From the NCBI RefSeq assembly GCF_900168325.1, contig NZ_FVZE01000005.1, forward strand, positions 186,001 through 250,000: a DNA stretch of 64,000 bases, written 5' to 3'. The notes beneath the pieces were generated by a model, which worked only from the letters and a program-made list of their open reading frames with translations, searched no databases and was not told the DNA's origin. Shown here one piece after another: positions 45,020 to 54,249 of this stretch; position 1 is the stretch's first letter; every line of letters starts with the position of its first letter. The DNA is from Novosphingobium mathurense. GTDB lineage: Bacteria > Pseudomonadota > Alphaproteobacteria > Sphingomonadales > Sphingomonadaceae. The position numbers were made by a program, and so were the translations under genes.

Positions 45020-45592
45020 ATGCAGGATGAGGGTGATTTCATCGACTATTATCAGCTGCTGCAAGTCAATGCGGGCTGTGACGTCGAAGTCATCTCTCTT
45101 TCCTACCGGCACTTGGCCAAGAAGTATCACCCGGACCATCCGAAAACCGCAAATGCGGCTTTGTTCAAGCAAATTGTCGAAGCCTACAATGTCCTGAAAA
45201 GACCCGATAAACGGGCCGAATACGATGTTGTGTACCAGGCCAATGTCGGATCTCCAACGGCACACCAGCGCCTTGATATCGGCATCGATGAGAAAGTGGC
45301 GCTATCCGACGCAGAGATGCAGCGTAATATCTTGTTGCTGCTGTACAAGAGAAGACGAAGCAGCGCTCTCGACTGCGGGGTTTATGGGTTCCATATCCAA
45401 ACGTCGTTCGGGTTATGCGACGATCTTCTCGACTTCCATATCTGGTACCTCAAGGCGAAGGGGTTCATAAACATGAACGAGCAGGGGATGCTGGTCATTA
45501 CCGTGGAAGGCATCGACCACGTCATATCCCTGCACCAACCCCGACCGTCAGAAAAGTATCTGATGGCGCCAGCCAGCGATCGAGACAGCTGA
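45020..45592 (+). CDS. J-domain protein with C-terminal winged-helix-like region
   Basis: 190 residues. The N-terminal J-domain (about 8-72) has helix II YRHLAKKYHPDHP with the invariant HPD at 37-39, and helix III/IV FKQIVEAYNVLKRPDKRAEY. This partners DnaK-type chaperones. It lacks the Gly/Phe, zinc and C-terminal domains of DnaJ. Residues about 110-180 (CGVYGFHIQTSFGLCDDLLD, YLKAKGFINMNEQGMLVITV) look like a small winged-helix fold. Base composition is lower in GC than the core genes, hinting at transfer. GGGGGTAAGGT precedes the ATG. Confidence 0.8.
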   Translation: MQDEGDFIDYYQLLQVNAGCDVEVISLSYRHLAKKYHPDHPKTANAALFKQIVEAYNVLKRPDKRAEYDVVYQANVGSPTAHQRLDIGIDEKVALSDAEMQRNILLLLYKRRRSSALDCGVYGFHIQTSFGLCDDLLDFHIWYLKAKGFINMNEQGMLVITVEGIDHVISLHQPRPSEKYLMAPASDRDS

Positions 45593-45688
45593 AGCATCGC
45601 CGCCATCCGTGGTGCGACCAAAGGGCAGCTCTCTCCGGTAGGAAGTCGGTGTGCTTCCTGTGGAATCTGTCTTTTCGGGAAAATGGTG

Positions 45689-45727
45689 CGCAGAAGGGAC
45701 TCGAACCCCCGACCCCAACATTACGAA
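45689..45727. repeat. 39-bp direct copy of the 3' half of tRNA-Thr (att-like)
   Basis: Identical base for base to 49348-49386, the part of the tRNA-Thr gene from inside the anticodon loop to the acceptor stem, and in the same orientation. Beyond it, GGTG continues with one C missing. There is no 5' half, so this is not a functional tRNA. The arrangement is that of the far attachment site of an element integrated in a tRNA gene. Confidence 0.8.
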
Positions 45728-45941
45728 AGCAGGGATAAGGCGGCTGGAATGGAGGGATCTGTGCGGGTTTAATGGTGGTAGGGGAAGGGGGGCGCGGGTT
45801 TGGCCCAAGCCCTTCCCAAGTTGCGCCATCGCCCTGTTAGGGGTGCTTTCTGCGGAAAGTATGTCAACAGGAATGATTCTGGAAAGGCGGCCCATGCGGG
45901 ATCTGGTCCGGTATGGTGCATACCTCGCATGGGCTTGCCTC

Positions 45942-47684
45942 TTAGGCTGCTCTCATAACGATGGGCCGATTGGAGTCGGCTGTATGCCCGAGTTTGAACT
46001 TGGCGACGATAGCGGCCAGCTTTTGGGTTTCTTGGCCCAAGCTGCGGGTCGCGGCATTGGCCTGTTCAACCATCGCGGCATTCTGCTGGGTTGAGCGGTC
46101 CATGCCGCCTACTGCCTTGTTGATCTGTTGCAGGCTGTTGGACTGGCCGTCTGAGCTTACGGCAATGGATTGCACCAGTTCCCCGATTTCCTCAATGCGT
46201 GCCGTTATGCGCTCAAGCACGGTCCCTGTTTCGCCGACTAGCGAAACACCCGTGGCGATTTGCTCGCCCGCCGATGTCACGCGGCTCTTGACCTGATTGG
46301 CCGCATCGGTCGTACGCTGCGCAAGAGCGCGTACTTCGGATGCGACCACCGCAAATCCCTTGCCCGCATCCCCGGCACGAGCGGCCTCGACGCCAGCATT
46401 CAACGCCAAAAGGTTGGTCTGAAAGGCAATGCCATCAATCATTCCGATGATTTCGGCGATTTCCTCGGACTGGCGCGCAATTCCGTCCATCGCGCCGATG
46501 GCACGGCGCACGACATCGCCAGACTGGGTAGCATCCTCGCGGACCAGTGATACGCTTTCATTCGCGGTGGCTGCAGCGTGGGCGGTACGCGCCAGACCTT
46601 CGGTGACTTCGCCCAACTGACTGGCTGCCTCTTCGACCTGAGATGCCTGGGTTTCCGTTCGATGGGCCAAGTCGTCCGAGGCGCTGCGGATCTCACCCAC
46701 GCCAATTCGGATCGATTCCGCGCCTGCCACAACTTCTCCCATCACGGCACGCAATGCGGCGACGGCGCTGTTGAAGTCGTCCTTCAGTTGCGAGAATGGC
46801 GGTGAAAGCTGAGCGTTGACTTCGCGCGAGAGATCTCCCGAAGCGAGCGCCGAAAGGCCTTCTCCGATGCTTGAAACAAGCATGTGGGTCTGTTCTGCCT
46901 TGGATCTGTCGGCCGCGTCCAGTTGGTTCCGGAAGTCTTGCGTTGCCCGAACCAGGTCGCCCAGTTCATCTTCGCGCTCCTGACAGGGCAGCGTGACTCC
47001 GGCTTCACCCCGGGCAAGCCGTCCGATGGCGTGGATCAAGCTAACCAAAGGCGCGACCAGATGGCGACGACAGGCAATGGCTACTCCGATGATGGCCAGT
47101 GTGGTCAAGACCATTCCCGCAGCACTGGCAAACAGCGCCAGGCGTAAGTACGATGCGCTCGATGTTCCAACGGCTGCAACGTGCTTCTCGATCGCATCCG
47201 AGATCGAAGCCATGCTGCCTTCGAGTTCTTCAAACGCCGACTGGAACTCTGGCAGCATGGCCGTCGCGGTCTCGGGATTGCTGCGTGCTTGTTCCGCAAT
47301 GGCAAGTGCCTTGCCGGTATACGCCGCGAGTGGCGCGTCCACAGTGGCTGCGGCGTCTCGCACGGTGCGATCCCCCTGATAGGACAGGTCGAGCTGCAAT
47401 TTCTCCATGAGCAACTTGTTGTTGCGCGAAAGCCGCTCGATGTCGGCGGTCAGGTCCGGGTCGGCATTGCGCGCCTTGACTAGGATTGTCACCACGTCTC
47501 CGCGGATCGAATCGTGCAGCATGTCGGCCTCCATGTGGTTGCGCAGGAGGCCGGACGCGTTAACGATGGCGTTGACCTTGCTGATCTGGGCGTAACTGAT
47601 CCACACATTCACGAGGCCAGCAAACATGACCAGCGCAAGGATTGCGCCCATGAAAAGGGTGACTTTTCCATTAATCGATTTCAT
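45942..47684 (-). CDS. methyl-accepting chemotaxis protein
   Basis: 580 residues. Membrane spans near 8-30 and 190-212 enclose a periplasmic helical sensor domain of about 160 residues; a HAMP domain follows (APLVSLIHAIGRLARGE). The signalling hairpin tip is complete: EIAEIIGMIDGIAFQTNLLA and LNAGVEAARAGDAGKGFAVV. No C-terminal NWETF-like pentapeptide for CheR/CheB tethering. The start MKSINGKVTLFMGAILAL is preferred to the upstream ATG at 47735. Divergent from the porin gene, with which it shares the island and perhaps a nutrient cue. Confidence 0.93.
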   Translation of the reverse strand: MKSINGKVTLFMGAILALVMFAGLVNVWISYAQISKVNAIVNASGLLRNHMEADMLHDSIRGDVVTILVKARNADPDLTADIERLSRNNKLLMEKLQLDLSYQGDRTVRDAAATVDAPLAAYTGKALAIAEQARSNPETATAMLPEFQSAFEELEGSMASISDAIEKHVAAVGTSSASYLRLALFASAAGMVLTTLAIIGVAIACRRHLVAPLVSLIHAIGRLARGEAGVTLPCQEREDELGDLVRATQDFRNQLDAADRSKAEQTHMLVSSIGEGLSALASGDLSREVNAQLSPPFSQLKDDFNSAVAALRAVMGEVVAGAESIRIGVGEIRSASDDLAHRTETQASQVEEAASQLGEVTEGLARTAHAAATANESVSLVREDATQSGDVVRRAIGAMDGIARQSEEIAEIIGMIDGIAFQTNLLALNAGVEAARAGDAGKGFAVVASEVRALAQRTTDAANQVKSRVTSAGEQIATGVSLVGETGTVLERITARIEEIGELVQSIAVSSDGQSNSLQQINKAVGGMDRSTQQNAAMVEQANAATRSLGQETQKLAAIVAKFKLGHTADSNRPIVMRAA

Positions 47685-47891
47685 GAAGTCCAATCCGAGA
47701 TCGGGAAAACAACGATGCGATGGGCGCGACATCATCCGGGGGGGAGATGTGCCATCGTCCGCAAATGCATGGTTACCCGGATTCTACTGCCGACATCTTA
47801 ATTGCTATGGGCGGCTTTGCCACACTCTGCCCGCCATGTTCTCTAAACGGCTGGTTCCCTAGAAGACCGCCGTTCTACGGAGAATGTAGCC

Positions 47892-49061
47892 ATGTGGAAA
47901 TCTGGTCTGAGTTGCCTAGCCCCTCTCGGGGTATGCCTGTCGGTGCCTGCAGTTGCGAACGATGAGCCATCGGCGCGCGGTTTCGAGGTAAGCGGAGATT
48001 ATACCGCCGATGCGATCCTGATCAGCGATAAGGGGGCAAAGGATAAAGCCTATGGCCTCGACAACCTGAACCTGCAGGTCGATGTCGATCTTGGACGCGT
48101 GGCCGGTTGGCAGGGCGCGCAGGTTCATGTTCACTTCCTGAACAACCTTGGCGGCATGCCCAATAACCGGGCCGGTACGTTGCAAGGTGTCGATAACATC
48201 GAAGTGGCAACTCAGCGTTTTCGCGTCTTCGAAGCCTGGATCGAACAGTCTATCGGGCCGCGCACGACATTGCGTGCCGGGCTTTATGATTTGAACAGCG
48301 AGTTTTACGCCAACGATGCGGCGGGATTGCTGCTGGCTCCCGCGTTTGGCGTAGGCTCGGAAATATCTGCTACTGGACCCAACGGTCCGTCCATCTTTCC
48401 GTCCTCGGCTCTTGCCGCGCGCGTCGAACACCGTTTCGGTCGGGACGGGTTCATGCGCGTGGGAGTGCTCAATGCCAATGCGCGCACCTTAGGTGATCCT
48501 GGAGGAGTGGATTTTGACTTCGATGAAGGATTGTTGCTGATCGCCGAGACAGGCGTGGAAGCGAGCTTCAAGGCGACGGCGGGGGTCTGGACCTATACCC
48601 GAGATCAGGACGAGGTCGTCACGCCATCAGGTGATGGGCCGCTGCGGCGCAGTGCCGCACAGGGGGCTTATGCAATTTTCGAGCACCCTATTGCCAACCG
48701 AGACCAGGACAACGAGGTGACGGGCTTCGTTCGTGTCGGTGTATCGGATGGGCATACAACCGTGTTTCGCGGAGGTTGGCAGGCCGGCGTGCTGTTCGAG
48801 GCGCCATTCCCAGGCCGCCCGTTAGGTGCGCTATCGATAGGCGCCAATCAAGCCTTTGTTTCGCACGCCTACCGTGACGCGCTGGCGGCGACAGGAATAC
48901 CTCCAGCGAGCGCAGAAACCCAGCTGGAAGTTACTTATACCGACGTAATTTTCGGGCGGATCGGCATTCAGCCCGACATGCAGATTATCGTTGATGCTGG
49001 AGGCGAACGAAACCGCCCGTTGGTGATCGTCTCGGGGCTTCGTTTCACGTTCGAATTTTGA
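47892..49061 (+). CDS. OprB-family carbohydrate-selective porin
   Basis: 389 residues with a signal peptide (cleaved after VAN, about residue 23). The mature barrel has OprB landmarks: GLDNLNLQVDVDLGRVAGWQ, VHVHFLNNLGGMPNN, TTLRAGLYDLNSEFYANDAA and EVTYTDVIFGRIGIQPDMQI, ending FTFEF with the terminal Phe for outer membrane insertion. It lets sugars through the outer membrane. GGAGA upstream of the ATG. The neighbouring chemoreceptor gene on the island suggests sensing and uptake of the same compound class. Confidence 0.9.
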   Translation: MWKSGLSCLAPLGVCLSVPAVANDEPSARGFEVSGDYTADAILISDKGAKDKAYGLDNLNLQVDVDLGRVAGWQGAQVHVHFLNNLGGMPNNRAGTLQGVDNIEVATQRFRVFEAWIEQSIGPRTTLRAGLYDLNSEFYANDAAGLLLAPAFGVGSEISATGPNGPSIFPSSALAARVEHRFGRDGFMRVGVLNANARTLGDPGGVDFDFDEGLLLIAETGVEASFKATAGVWTYTRDQDEVVTPSGDGPLRRSAAQGAYAIFEHPIANRDQDNEVTGFVRVGVSDGHTTVFRGGWQAGVLFEAPFPGRPLGALSIGANQAFVSHAYRDALAATGIPPASAETQLEVTYTDVIFGRIGIQPDMQIIVDAGGERNRPLVIVSGLRFTFEF

Positions 49062-49341
49062 TGCTGGCTGTTCTCAAGTTCTTTCAGGATCACTTTGCAG
49101 AAATGCATGGGGCGATCCGTTGAGATTGCGTGCGCGGCGATGGCCGCGCACCTCTGGATTTGCCCAAATGCGGGACGGAACGGTTCCGCAAGCATACCAA
49201 GCAGGCGTTGGCGCCCGTGTTTGCCAATTCGTTACAGAACACTGCCCAAAGTACTTCAGGCAATTCTCAAGTTAGCCCCAAAGGCGCGCGGCGTTTCGCC
49301 GCCCGTTGGCAGGCTTCCTTGTCAATGTATCTTCAGGAAGG

Positions 49342-49417
49342 TGGTGCCGCAGAAGGGACTCGAACCCCCGACCCCAACATTACGAATGTCGTGCTCTACC
49401 AGCTGAGCTACTGCGGC
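49342..49417 (-). tRNA. tRNA-Thr (anticodon CGT)
   Basis: 76 bases including encoded CCA. The acceptor stem is GCCGCAG paired with CTGCGGC, then D-arm GCTCAGCTGGTAGAGC, anticodon loop TTCGTAA with CGT reading ACG, and the T-arm with GGTTCGAGTCC. The 3' half (up to the loop) is duplicated at 45689-45727. Confidence 0.96.
49348..49386. repeat. 39-bp direct repeat inside tRNA-Thr (att-like)
   Basis: From the acceptor stem CG through the T-arm to the anticodon loop of the tRNA-Thr gene; identical to 45689-45727. Typical integration target of tRNA-specific tyrosine integrases. Confidence 0.8.
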
Positions 49418-50029
49418 GTGCCTGGCGGTCCGATCATGGTTCGGACCGAGGACAGGGGGCGGCCTTTACCGGGGCGAATGGGTTCGTGCAAGAGGGTTTG
49501 CGATATCGTTTCGCCATCTGCCTTTGCAGCGCGCAAACGGGTGCCTGTCACGACTGTTAGCTGCCGGAACTGAAGGGCCGGCCAGACGAGGCGATGGATT
49601 GCGGAACGGGACCGGGAGAGAGGGACACTTCCCTCCCGTTCCCGTTCCGCGTTCCCGTCTCTGCGTCCTGCCTTGCGGCAGGATGAGTGACGGGAACGGT
49701 CACCTCGTGAATGACATATCTCGCGGGCAGGAACCCGGAGGGCCCGGTCAGGAACGAATCTGCTCGGGCGCCGATGTCGCGCGTAATAGTATTGCTCGGG
49801 CGGCAAGTACAACTGAAATATTACAGTTCCGAGACCGGTCTTGGGCAAAGCCCGTGGAACTGATCGAGCCTTCTTAACCAAGCCGGATGATATGCAGGAC
49901 TACTGGATCGGCGAGGTGCTTATGCTCGCCGATGGAAATGTCCGGGCGCACAACCGTCTGCGGGGCGGGCTTGTTCGGTATGGCCGCTTCATCGGCCGGG
50001 GCCGGACCGGCCGTTGGGAGACTGGATTG
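49418..50029. other. intergenic region with a large inverted repeat
   Basis: About 610 bases between the tRNA gene and the downstream end of galE. At 49601-49650 GCGGAACGGGA pairs with TCCCGTTCCGC (11 perfect pairs), extended by CGGGAG/CTCCCG, giving a 50-base hairpin. There is no T run. The rest contains the promoter of the minus-strand tRNA; no gene could be supported. Confidence 0.55.
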
Positions 50030-51031
50030 TTAGCCGCGGATCTCGGTCAGGCGGCGTTCCCAGGCGAGGGCGTGCTCGACGATGGTGGGCAGGTCGGCGT
50101 AGCGCGGCTGCCAGGGCAGGGTGGCCTTGATCCGCCGGTTGTCCGAAATCAGGGAGTCCGGATCGCCGGCGCGGCGGCCTTCCAGGCGCCGTTCGATCGT
50201 CCGGTTGGTCACGCGGTCGACGGCATCGAGCACGTCGAGCACGGAGAAACCCTTGCCGTAGCCGCAGTTCATCGTCAGCGAGCGTCCGGGCTGCGCGATC
50301 AGCGCCTCGAGCGCAAGGACGTGGGCATTGGCAAGGTCCGACACGTGAATGTAGTCGCGCACGCCCGTACCGTCCGGCGTGTCGAAATCGGTCCCGAAGA
50401 CGGCGACGTGGCTGCGCTTGCCGAGCGCGGCTTCGACGGCGACCTTGATGAGGTGCGTGGCCCCGGCGGTCGACTGGCCGGTGCGGGCCTGCGGATCGGC
50501 GCCCGCCACGTTGAAGTAACGCAGCGCGCAGTAGTTGAACGGGTGCGCCTTGGCGACATCGCCCAACATGATCTCGGTCATCAGCTTGGACGTGCCGTAG
50601 GGATTGATCGGCGCCTTGGGGCTGTCCTCGGTTACCGGCGAGACTTCAGGGATCCCATAGGTGGCCGCAGTGGAGCTGAAGATGAAGTGCGGTACGCCGG
50701 CCTTGACCGCCGCATCCATCAGTGCGCGGCTCTTGGCTGTGTTGTTGTGATAGTACTTGAGCGGATTTTCGACCGATTCCGGCACGATGATCGACCCGGC
50801 AAAATGCATGATCGCCTTCGTGCCCTGCTCGGCGAAGATTCGGGCAAGCAGTTCGCTGTCCTCGATATCCCCTTCATAGAAGGCCACCCCCTCGGGAATG
50901 GCGAAGCGGAAACCCGTCGTCAGGTTGTCGATCACGGCCACCGGCCAGCCTGCATCGATAAGGGCGAGCACGGCATGGCTGCCGATGTAGCCAGCGCCGC
51001 CGGTGACGAGGACGGGGAGTTTCTGGGTCAT
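50030..51031 (-). CDS. galE: UDP-glucose 4-epimerase (second copy)
   Basis: 333 residues. [43 protein letters not shown] with the catalytic S/T, NPYGTSKLMTEIM with YxxxK, and ALRYFNVAGADPQARTGQ are standard GalE landmarks. Divergent start from the epimerase gene at 51232. Relative to the copy at 25311, it lies outside the polysaccharide locus and is probably the housekeeping enzyme. The upstream in-frame ATG at 51175 is not used in homologous proteins of this length. Confidence 0.92.
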   Translation of the reverse strand: MTQKLPVLVTGGAGYIGSHAVLALIDAGWPVAVIDNLTTGFRFAIPEGVAFYEGDIEDSELLARIFAEQGTKAIMHFAGSIIVPESVENPLKYYHNNTAKSRALMDAAVKAGVPHFIFSSTAATYGIPEVSPVTEDSPKAPINPYGTSKLMTEIMLGDVAKAHPFNYCALRYFNVAGADPQARTGQSTAGATHLIKVAVEAALGKRSHVAVFGTDFDTPDGTGVRDYIHVSDLANAHVLALEALIAQPGRSLTMNCGYGKGFSVLDVLDAVDRVTNRTIERRLEGRRAGDPDSLISDNRRIKATLPWQPRYADLPTIVEHALAWERRLTEIRG

Positions 51032-51231
51032 GTTCAGGCTGTCCGGAGATTGGCGTCGGTCGAGACGATGAGATTGAACTTTATGGCTTGCGGGCCATGG
51101 CATATGGTCCATGTTGCAACGCGTCAAACACCGAGTGGGAGATGCGTCCGCTGTGGGGCATTCCGTCCCGGTCATCCACCCCGATCAGGTCTCGGCCCGG
51201 CGCCGTTGCGCTTTTCAAAATGGGAGCAAGC

Positions 51232-52245
51232 ATGGTTTCGCAATACCCGACGGTCCTCGTCACCGGTGCGGCTGGCTTCATCGGCGCCGCCGTCGCGGAA
51301 GCGCTGATGGCGCGCGGGCAGCCGGTGATCGGCATCGATTCCATGAACGACTACTATCCGGTCTCGCTCAAGGAGGCCCGCCGCGATCGCCTTGTCGCCC
51401 GGTTCGGCAATCTCTTCACCTTCTGCAAGCTCGACTTCGCCGACATGGAAGCGACGCTGGCCGCGCTGGCGCCTCACGATTTCGGCGCGATCGTCCATCT
51501 GGGCGCCCAGGCAGGCGTGCGCTACTCGCTGGAAAACCCGCAGGCCTACGTCGCCTCGAACCTCGCCGGCCATGTCAACATGCTCGAGATCGCGCGCGCC
51601 CGGCAGGTCGGGCACATGGTCTATGCCAGCTCCAGTTCGGTCTACGGCGGCAACGAGAAGCTGCCCTTCGCAGTGGAAGACCGCGCGGATCATCCGGTTT
51701 CGCTCTACGCCGCGACCAAGAAGGCCGACGAGCTGATGAGCGAGACTTACGCCCACCTGTTCCGCATTCCGCTGACCGGCCTGCGTTTCTTCACCGTGTA
51801 CGGTCCATGGGGTCGGCCCGACATGGCCATGTGGAAGTTCACCGAGCGCATGCTCTCCGGACGCCCGATCGACGTCTACAACCATGGAGAGATGCAGCGT
51901 GACTTCACCTATATCGACGATATCGTCGGCGGCGTCCTCGCCTGCCTCGATCGTCCGCCTGCCGACGACGGGCAGGCAAAGGCCGGCGGCAGCGTGAAGC
52001 CGCACGCCCTCTACAACATCGGCAACAACCGCAGCGAACGCCTTATGCGCCTCATCGAGGTTCTGGAAGATGCCTGCGGCGTGAAGGCCGAACTCAACCT
52101 CCTGCCGATGCAACCGGGCGACGTCCCCGCTACATACGCCAACATCGACGCCCTGACCCGCGACACCGGCTACGCGCCGACAACGCCGATCGAAATCGGC
52201 GTGCCGCGCTTCGTGGAGTGGTATCGGGGGTATGTGGGCGCCTGA
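51232..52245 (+). CDS. NAD-dependent epimerase, UDP-glucuronate 4-epimerase-like
   Basis: 337-residue extended SDR. TVLVTGAAGFIGAAVAEALM, VGIDSMNDYYPVSLKEARRD-like text, MVYASSSSVYGGN and LRFFTVYGPWGRPDMAMWKF are close to the UDP-glucuronate epimerase (LspL/Cap1J-like) group, which makes UDP-galacturonate. YAATKKADEL provides the catalytic YxxxK. The ATG at 51232 follows GGGAG at five bases. It would take UDP-glucuronate from Ugd, opening a third branch beside the xylose route. Transcription ends at a strong hairpin. Confidence 0.88.
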   Translation: MVSQYPTVLVTGAAGFIGAAVAEALMARGQPVIGIDSMNDYYPVSLKEARRDRLVARFGNLFTFCKLDFADMEATLAALAPHDFGAIVHLGAQAGVRYSLENPQAYVASNLAGHVNMLEIARARQVGHMVYASSSSVYGGNEKLPFAVEDRADHPVSLYAATKKADELMSETYAHLFRIPLTGLRFFTVYGPWGRPDMAMWKFTERMLSGRPIDVYNHGEMQRDFTYIDDIVGGVLACLDRPPADDGQAKAGGSVKPHALYNIGNNRSERLMRLIEVLEDACGVKAELNLLPMQPGDVPATYANIDALTRDTGYAPTTPIEIGVPRFVEWYRGYVGA

Positions 52246-52260
52246 TCACAGGCGCATTGG

Positions 52261-52306
52261 GCGAAGGCTCACGCCCCGGCGGGGAATTCCCCTCCGGGGT
52301 GTTCGC
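52261..52306. terminator. bidirectional terminator hairpin
   Basis: CCCCGG-C-GGGG-AATT-CCCC-T-CCGGGG, with outer GCGAA/TTCGC pairing, between the convergent epimerase and PilZ-like genes. Very stable and symmetrical, so probably terminates both. Confidence 0.7.
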
Positions 52307-52311
52307 GTGCC

Positions 52312-52566
52312 TCAGGCGCAGTTGAAGTGCGCGACGATCTTGCGGTCCAGCGGTTCCTTGAAGCGCAGGAACAACTGGCGGGCGGTCTTGCGGATGGCGG
52401 TCGCGGGGAAGGGGCCGATGGCGCCGATCCACAGGGAGCAATCGCCATCGTTCAGGGCCGCGGGAGCGTCGATTTCGAGGTCGCAGCCCGAATCGGCGAG
52501 GCTGGAGATCCGCACGCTTGCGCATGCGCCAGAGTGAACGCATTCGCCGTAAACAACCGTATTCAT
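52312..52566 (-). CDS. small PilZ-like protein
   Basis: 84 residues. SVRISSLADSGCDLEIDAPA and LNDGDCSLWIGAIGPF follow the strand pattern of PilZ domains, with SSLADSGC in place of the DxSxxG loop. The RxxxR motif needed for c-di-GMP binding in classical PilZ proteins is not visible at the N-terminus, so ligand binding is doubtful. Four cysteines in this short protein are unusual. Alone between an epimerase and the trehalose operon. Confidence 0.65.
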   Translation of the reverse strand: MNTVVYGECVHSGACASVRISSLADSGCDLEIDAPAALNDGDCSLWIGAIGPFPATAIRKTARQLFLRFKEPLDRKIVAHFNCA

Positions 52567-52777
52567 TGCCTGCACTCTGCCCGTCAGCCGGGCCCTCTCG
52601 TTTCAAACCGGTCACGGGTCAGGCGCTTGGGCCTGCCCGATTCCCGTCATCGATGTTGCGAGAGGATAATCGCTTTTGAGGTCAGTTCGGTTTCACTGGT
52701 GTGTCGAAATCGTGATGGGCACCGCAGTGCGGGCGGCAGGCTGAAGTCGAAGCCCGCCGCTTTACGATCGTCTGCGG

Positions 52778-54202
52778 TCAGGCGGCCTTGTCGTGCACCT
52801 TGTCGCCGTTCGTGCCGTTGCCGTCGATCTGGCCGAACAGGGCCGTGACGAAATCCTCGCGCCAGCGAAGGACATCCTCGTCGCGGACCGAAGCGAGCAG
52901 CGCGGCATGGCGCTGTTTGCGCTCGCTCAGCGGCATGTCGAGCGCGCGCTTGATCGCCTCGCTGACGTGTTCGATCGAGTGCGGATTGACCAGCAGTGCC
53001 TCGGTAAGCTGCTGGGCCGCGCCGGCGAACTGCGAGAGGATCAGGACGCCCGGGTCTTCGGGGTCCTGTGCCGCGACGTATTCCTTGGCGACAAGGTTCA
53101 TGCCATCGCGCAGCGGCGTGACGAGACCGATGTCGGCAGCGCGGTAGAACCCGGCCAGGTGGCTGCGCGGATAGCCGCGGTTGACGTAGCGGATCGGCAC
53201 GAAGGCGACATCGGCATGGGCGCCGTTGATGTGCCCGGTCTTGCGCTCCAGATCCTCGCGAATCTGCTGGTAGCTGGCGACATCCCCGCGCGAGGGCGGG
53301 GCGATCTGCAGCAGCACGACATTGCCGGCCTGGTCCGGGTGATCCGTCAGGAAGCGACCGAAGCTTTCGAACCTCTCGCCCAGCCCCTTGGAGTAGTCGA
53401 GCCGGTCCACGCCGATCATCAGCTTGCGGCCGCGGATGCTGGCCTTGAGGCGCTCGTAGGCCTCCTGTGCTTCGGCGCTGCGGGCCCCTTCGACGAATTC
53501 GTCGTAGTCGACGCCGATCGGGAACGCCTTGGCGAGGATCTTGCGGCCCTGGTACTCGACCGTGCCATCGTCGGTGATCGGCAGACCCATCTCCTTGCTA
53601 ACGTAATGCATGAAGCTTTCCAGCCATTCCTGGGTCTGGAAGCCGATCACGTCATACTCGAGCATCGAGGCGACGAGCCGCTCATGGAACGGGAGCGAGA
53701 CCAGCAGGCGCGTGGGCGGCCAGGGCGTGTGCAGGAACAGGCCCATGCGGTTCCGGATGCCCTTGCGGCGCAGCATCGAGCCGAGCGGGAGCAGGTGGTA
53801 GTCATGGACCCAGACGAGGTCGTCCGGTTCGATGAGGGGCAAGACGCTGGTGGCGAAGCGGGCGTTGACGCGCTCATAGCCCTCGCCGAAGCTGCGGTCG
53901 TACTCGGTCAGGTCGATGCGGTAGTGGAACAGGGGCCAGAGCGTGCGGTTGGCGTAGCCGTTGTAGTATTCGTCGATGTCCTGCGTTTCGAGGTCGATGG
54001 TCGCGGTCGTGACATCGCTGATCCGCTGCATGTTGAGGTGACCGGTGAATTCCTCGGTCTCCTGCCCGGACCAGCCGAACCAGATGCCGCGATGTTCGCG
54101 CAGCGCCGAATTGAGCGCCACGGCAAGCCCACCCTGGGCGCCCGCAGCACCTGCCGCCTTGGGCACCGAAACCCGGTTCGATACGACAATCAGCCTGCTC
54201 AT
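52778..54202 (-). CDS. otsA: trehalose-6-phosphate synthase
   Basis: 474-residue GT20 enzyme joining UDP-glucose and glucose-6-phosphate. Landmarks: RLIVVSNRVSVPKAAGAAGA at the start with the GG loop, LVWVHDYHLLPLGSMLRRKG, GVDRLDYSKGLGERFESF and DGMNLVAKEYVAAQDPEDPG. Last gene of the operon otsB-GH15-otsA (minus strand), 47 bases behind the GH15 gene. Trehalose made here protects against osmotic and drying stress. Confidence 0.96.
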   Translation of the reverse strand: MSRLIVVSNRVSVPKAAGAAGAQGGLAVALNSALREHRGIWFGWSGQETEEFTGHLNMQRISDVTTATIDLETQDIDEYYNGYANRTLWPLFHYRIDLTEYDRSFGEGYERVNARFATSVLPLIEPDDLVWVHDYHLLPLGSMLRRKGIRNRMGLFLHTPWPPTRLLVSLPFHERLVASMLEYDVIGFQTQEWLESFMHYVSKEMGLPITDDGTVEYQGRKILAKAFPIGVDYDEFVEGARSAEAQEAYERLKASIRGRKLMIGVDRLDYSKGLGERFESFGRFLTDHPDQAGNVVLLQIAPPSRGDVASYQQIREDLERKTGHINGAHADVAFVPIRYVNRGYPRSHLAGFYRAADIGLVTPLRDGMNLVAKEYVAAQDPEDPGVLILSQFAGAAQQLTEALLVNPHSIEHVSEAIKRALDMPLSERKQRHAALLASVRDEDVLRWREDFVTALFGQIDGNGTNGDKVHDKAA

Positions 54203-54249
54203 ACTTCAGTCCCCTGTGACGCCCCCGGGCGCCGATCGGTCGCGACGCG

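Larger units (their letters stand above)
45689..49386. mobile_element. putative small tRNA-Thr-borne genomic island without integrase
   Basis: A 39-bp perfect direct repeat (45689-45727 and 49348-49386) bounds 3.6 kb containing one methyl-accepting chemotaxis protein gene and one OprB-type porin gene. One repeat lies in an intact tRNA-Thr gene, and the island extends from the tRNA 3' side, as expected for tyrosine-integrase elements. No integrase, excisionase or transposase is present, so it would be a decayed island or an element moved in trans. Alternatively, the fragment is a relic of a second tRNA-Thr gene. The two flanks outside also show slight similarity (CTTTTCGGGAAAATGGTG against ATCTTCAGGAAGGTGGTG). 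Confidence 0.5.

Noticed and set aside
45689..45727. Second tRNA-Thr gene
   Set aside because: Only the 3' half is present, and a base is missing in the acceptor stem region; no 5' half can be found.
45415..45738. Frame across the tRNA fragment ending in a QKGLEPPTPT-like peptide
   Set aside because: That peptide is the common translation of tRNA antisense sequence, not a gene.
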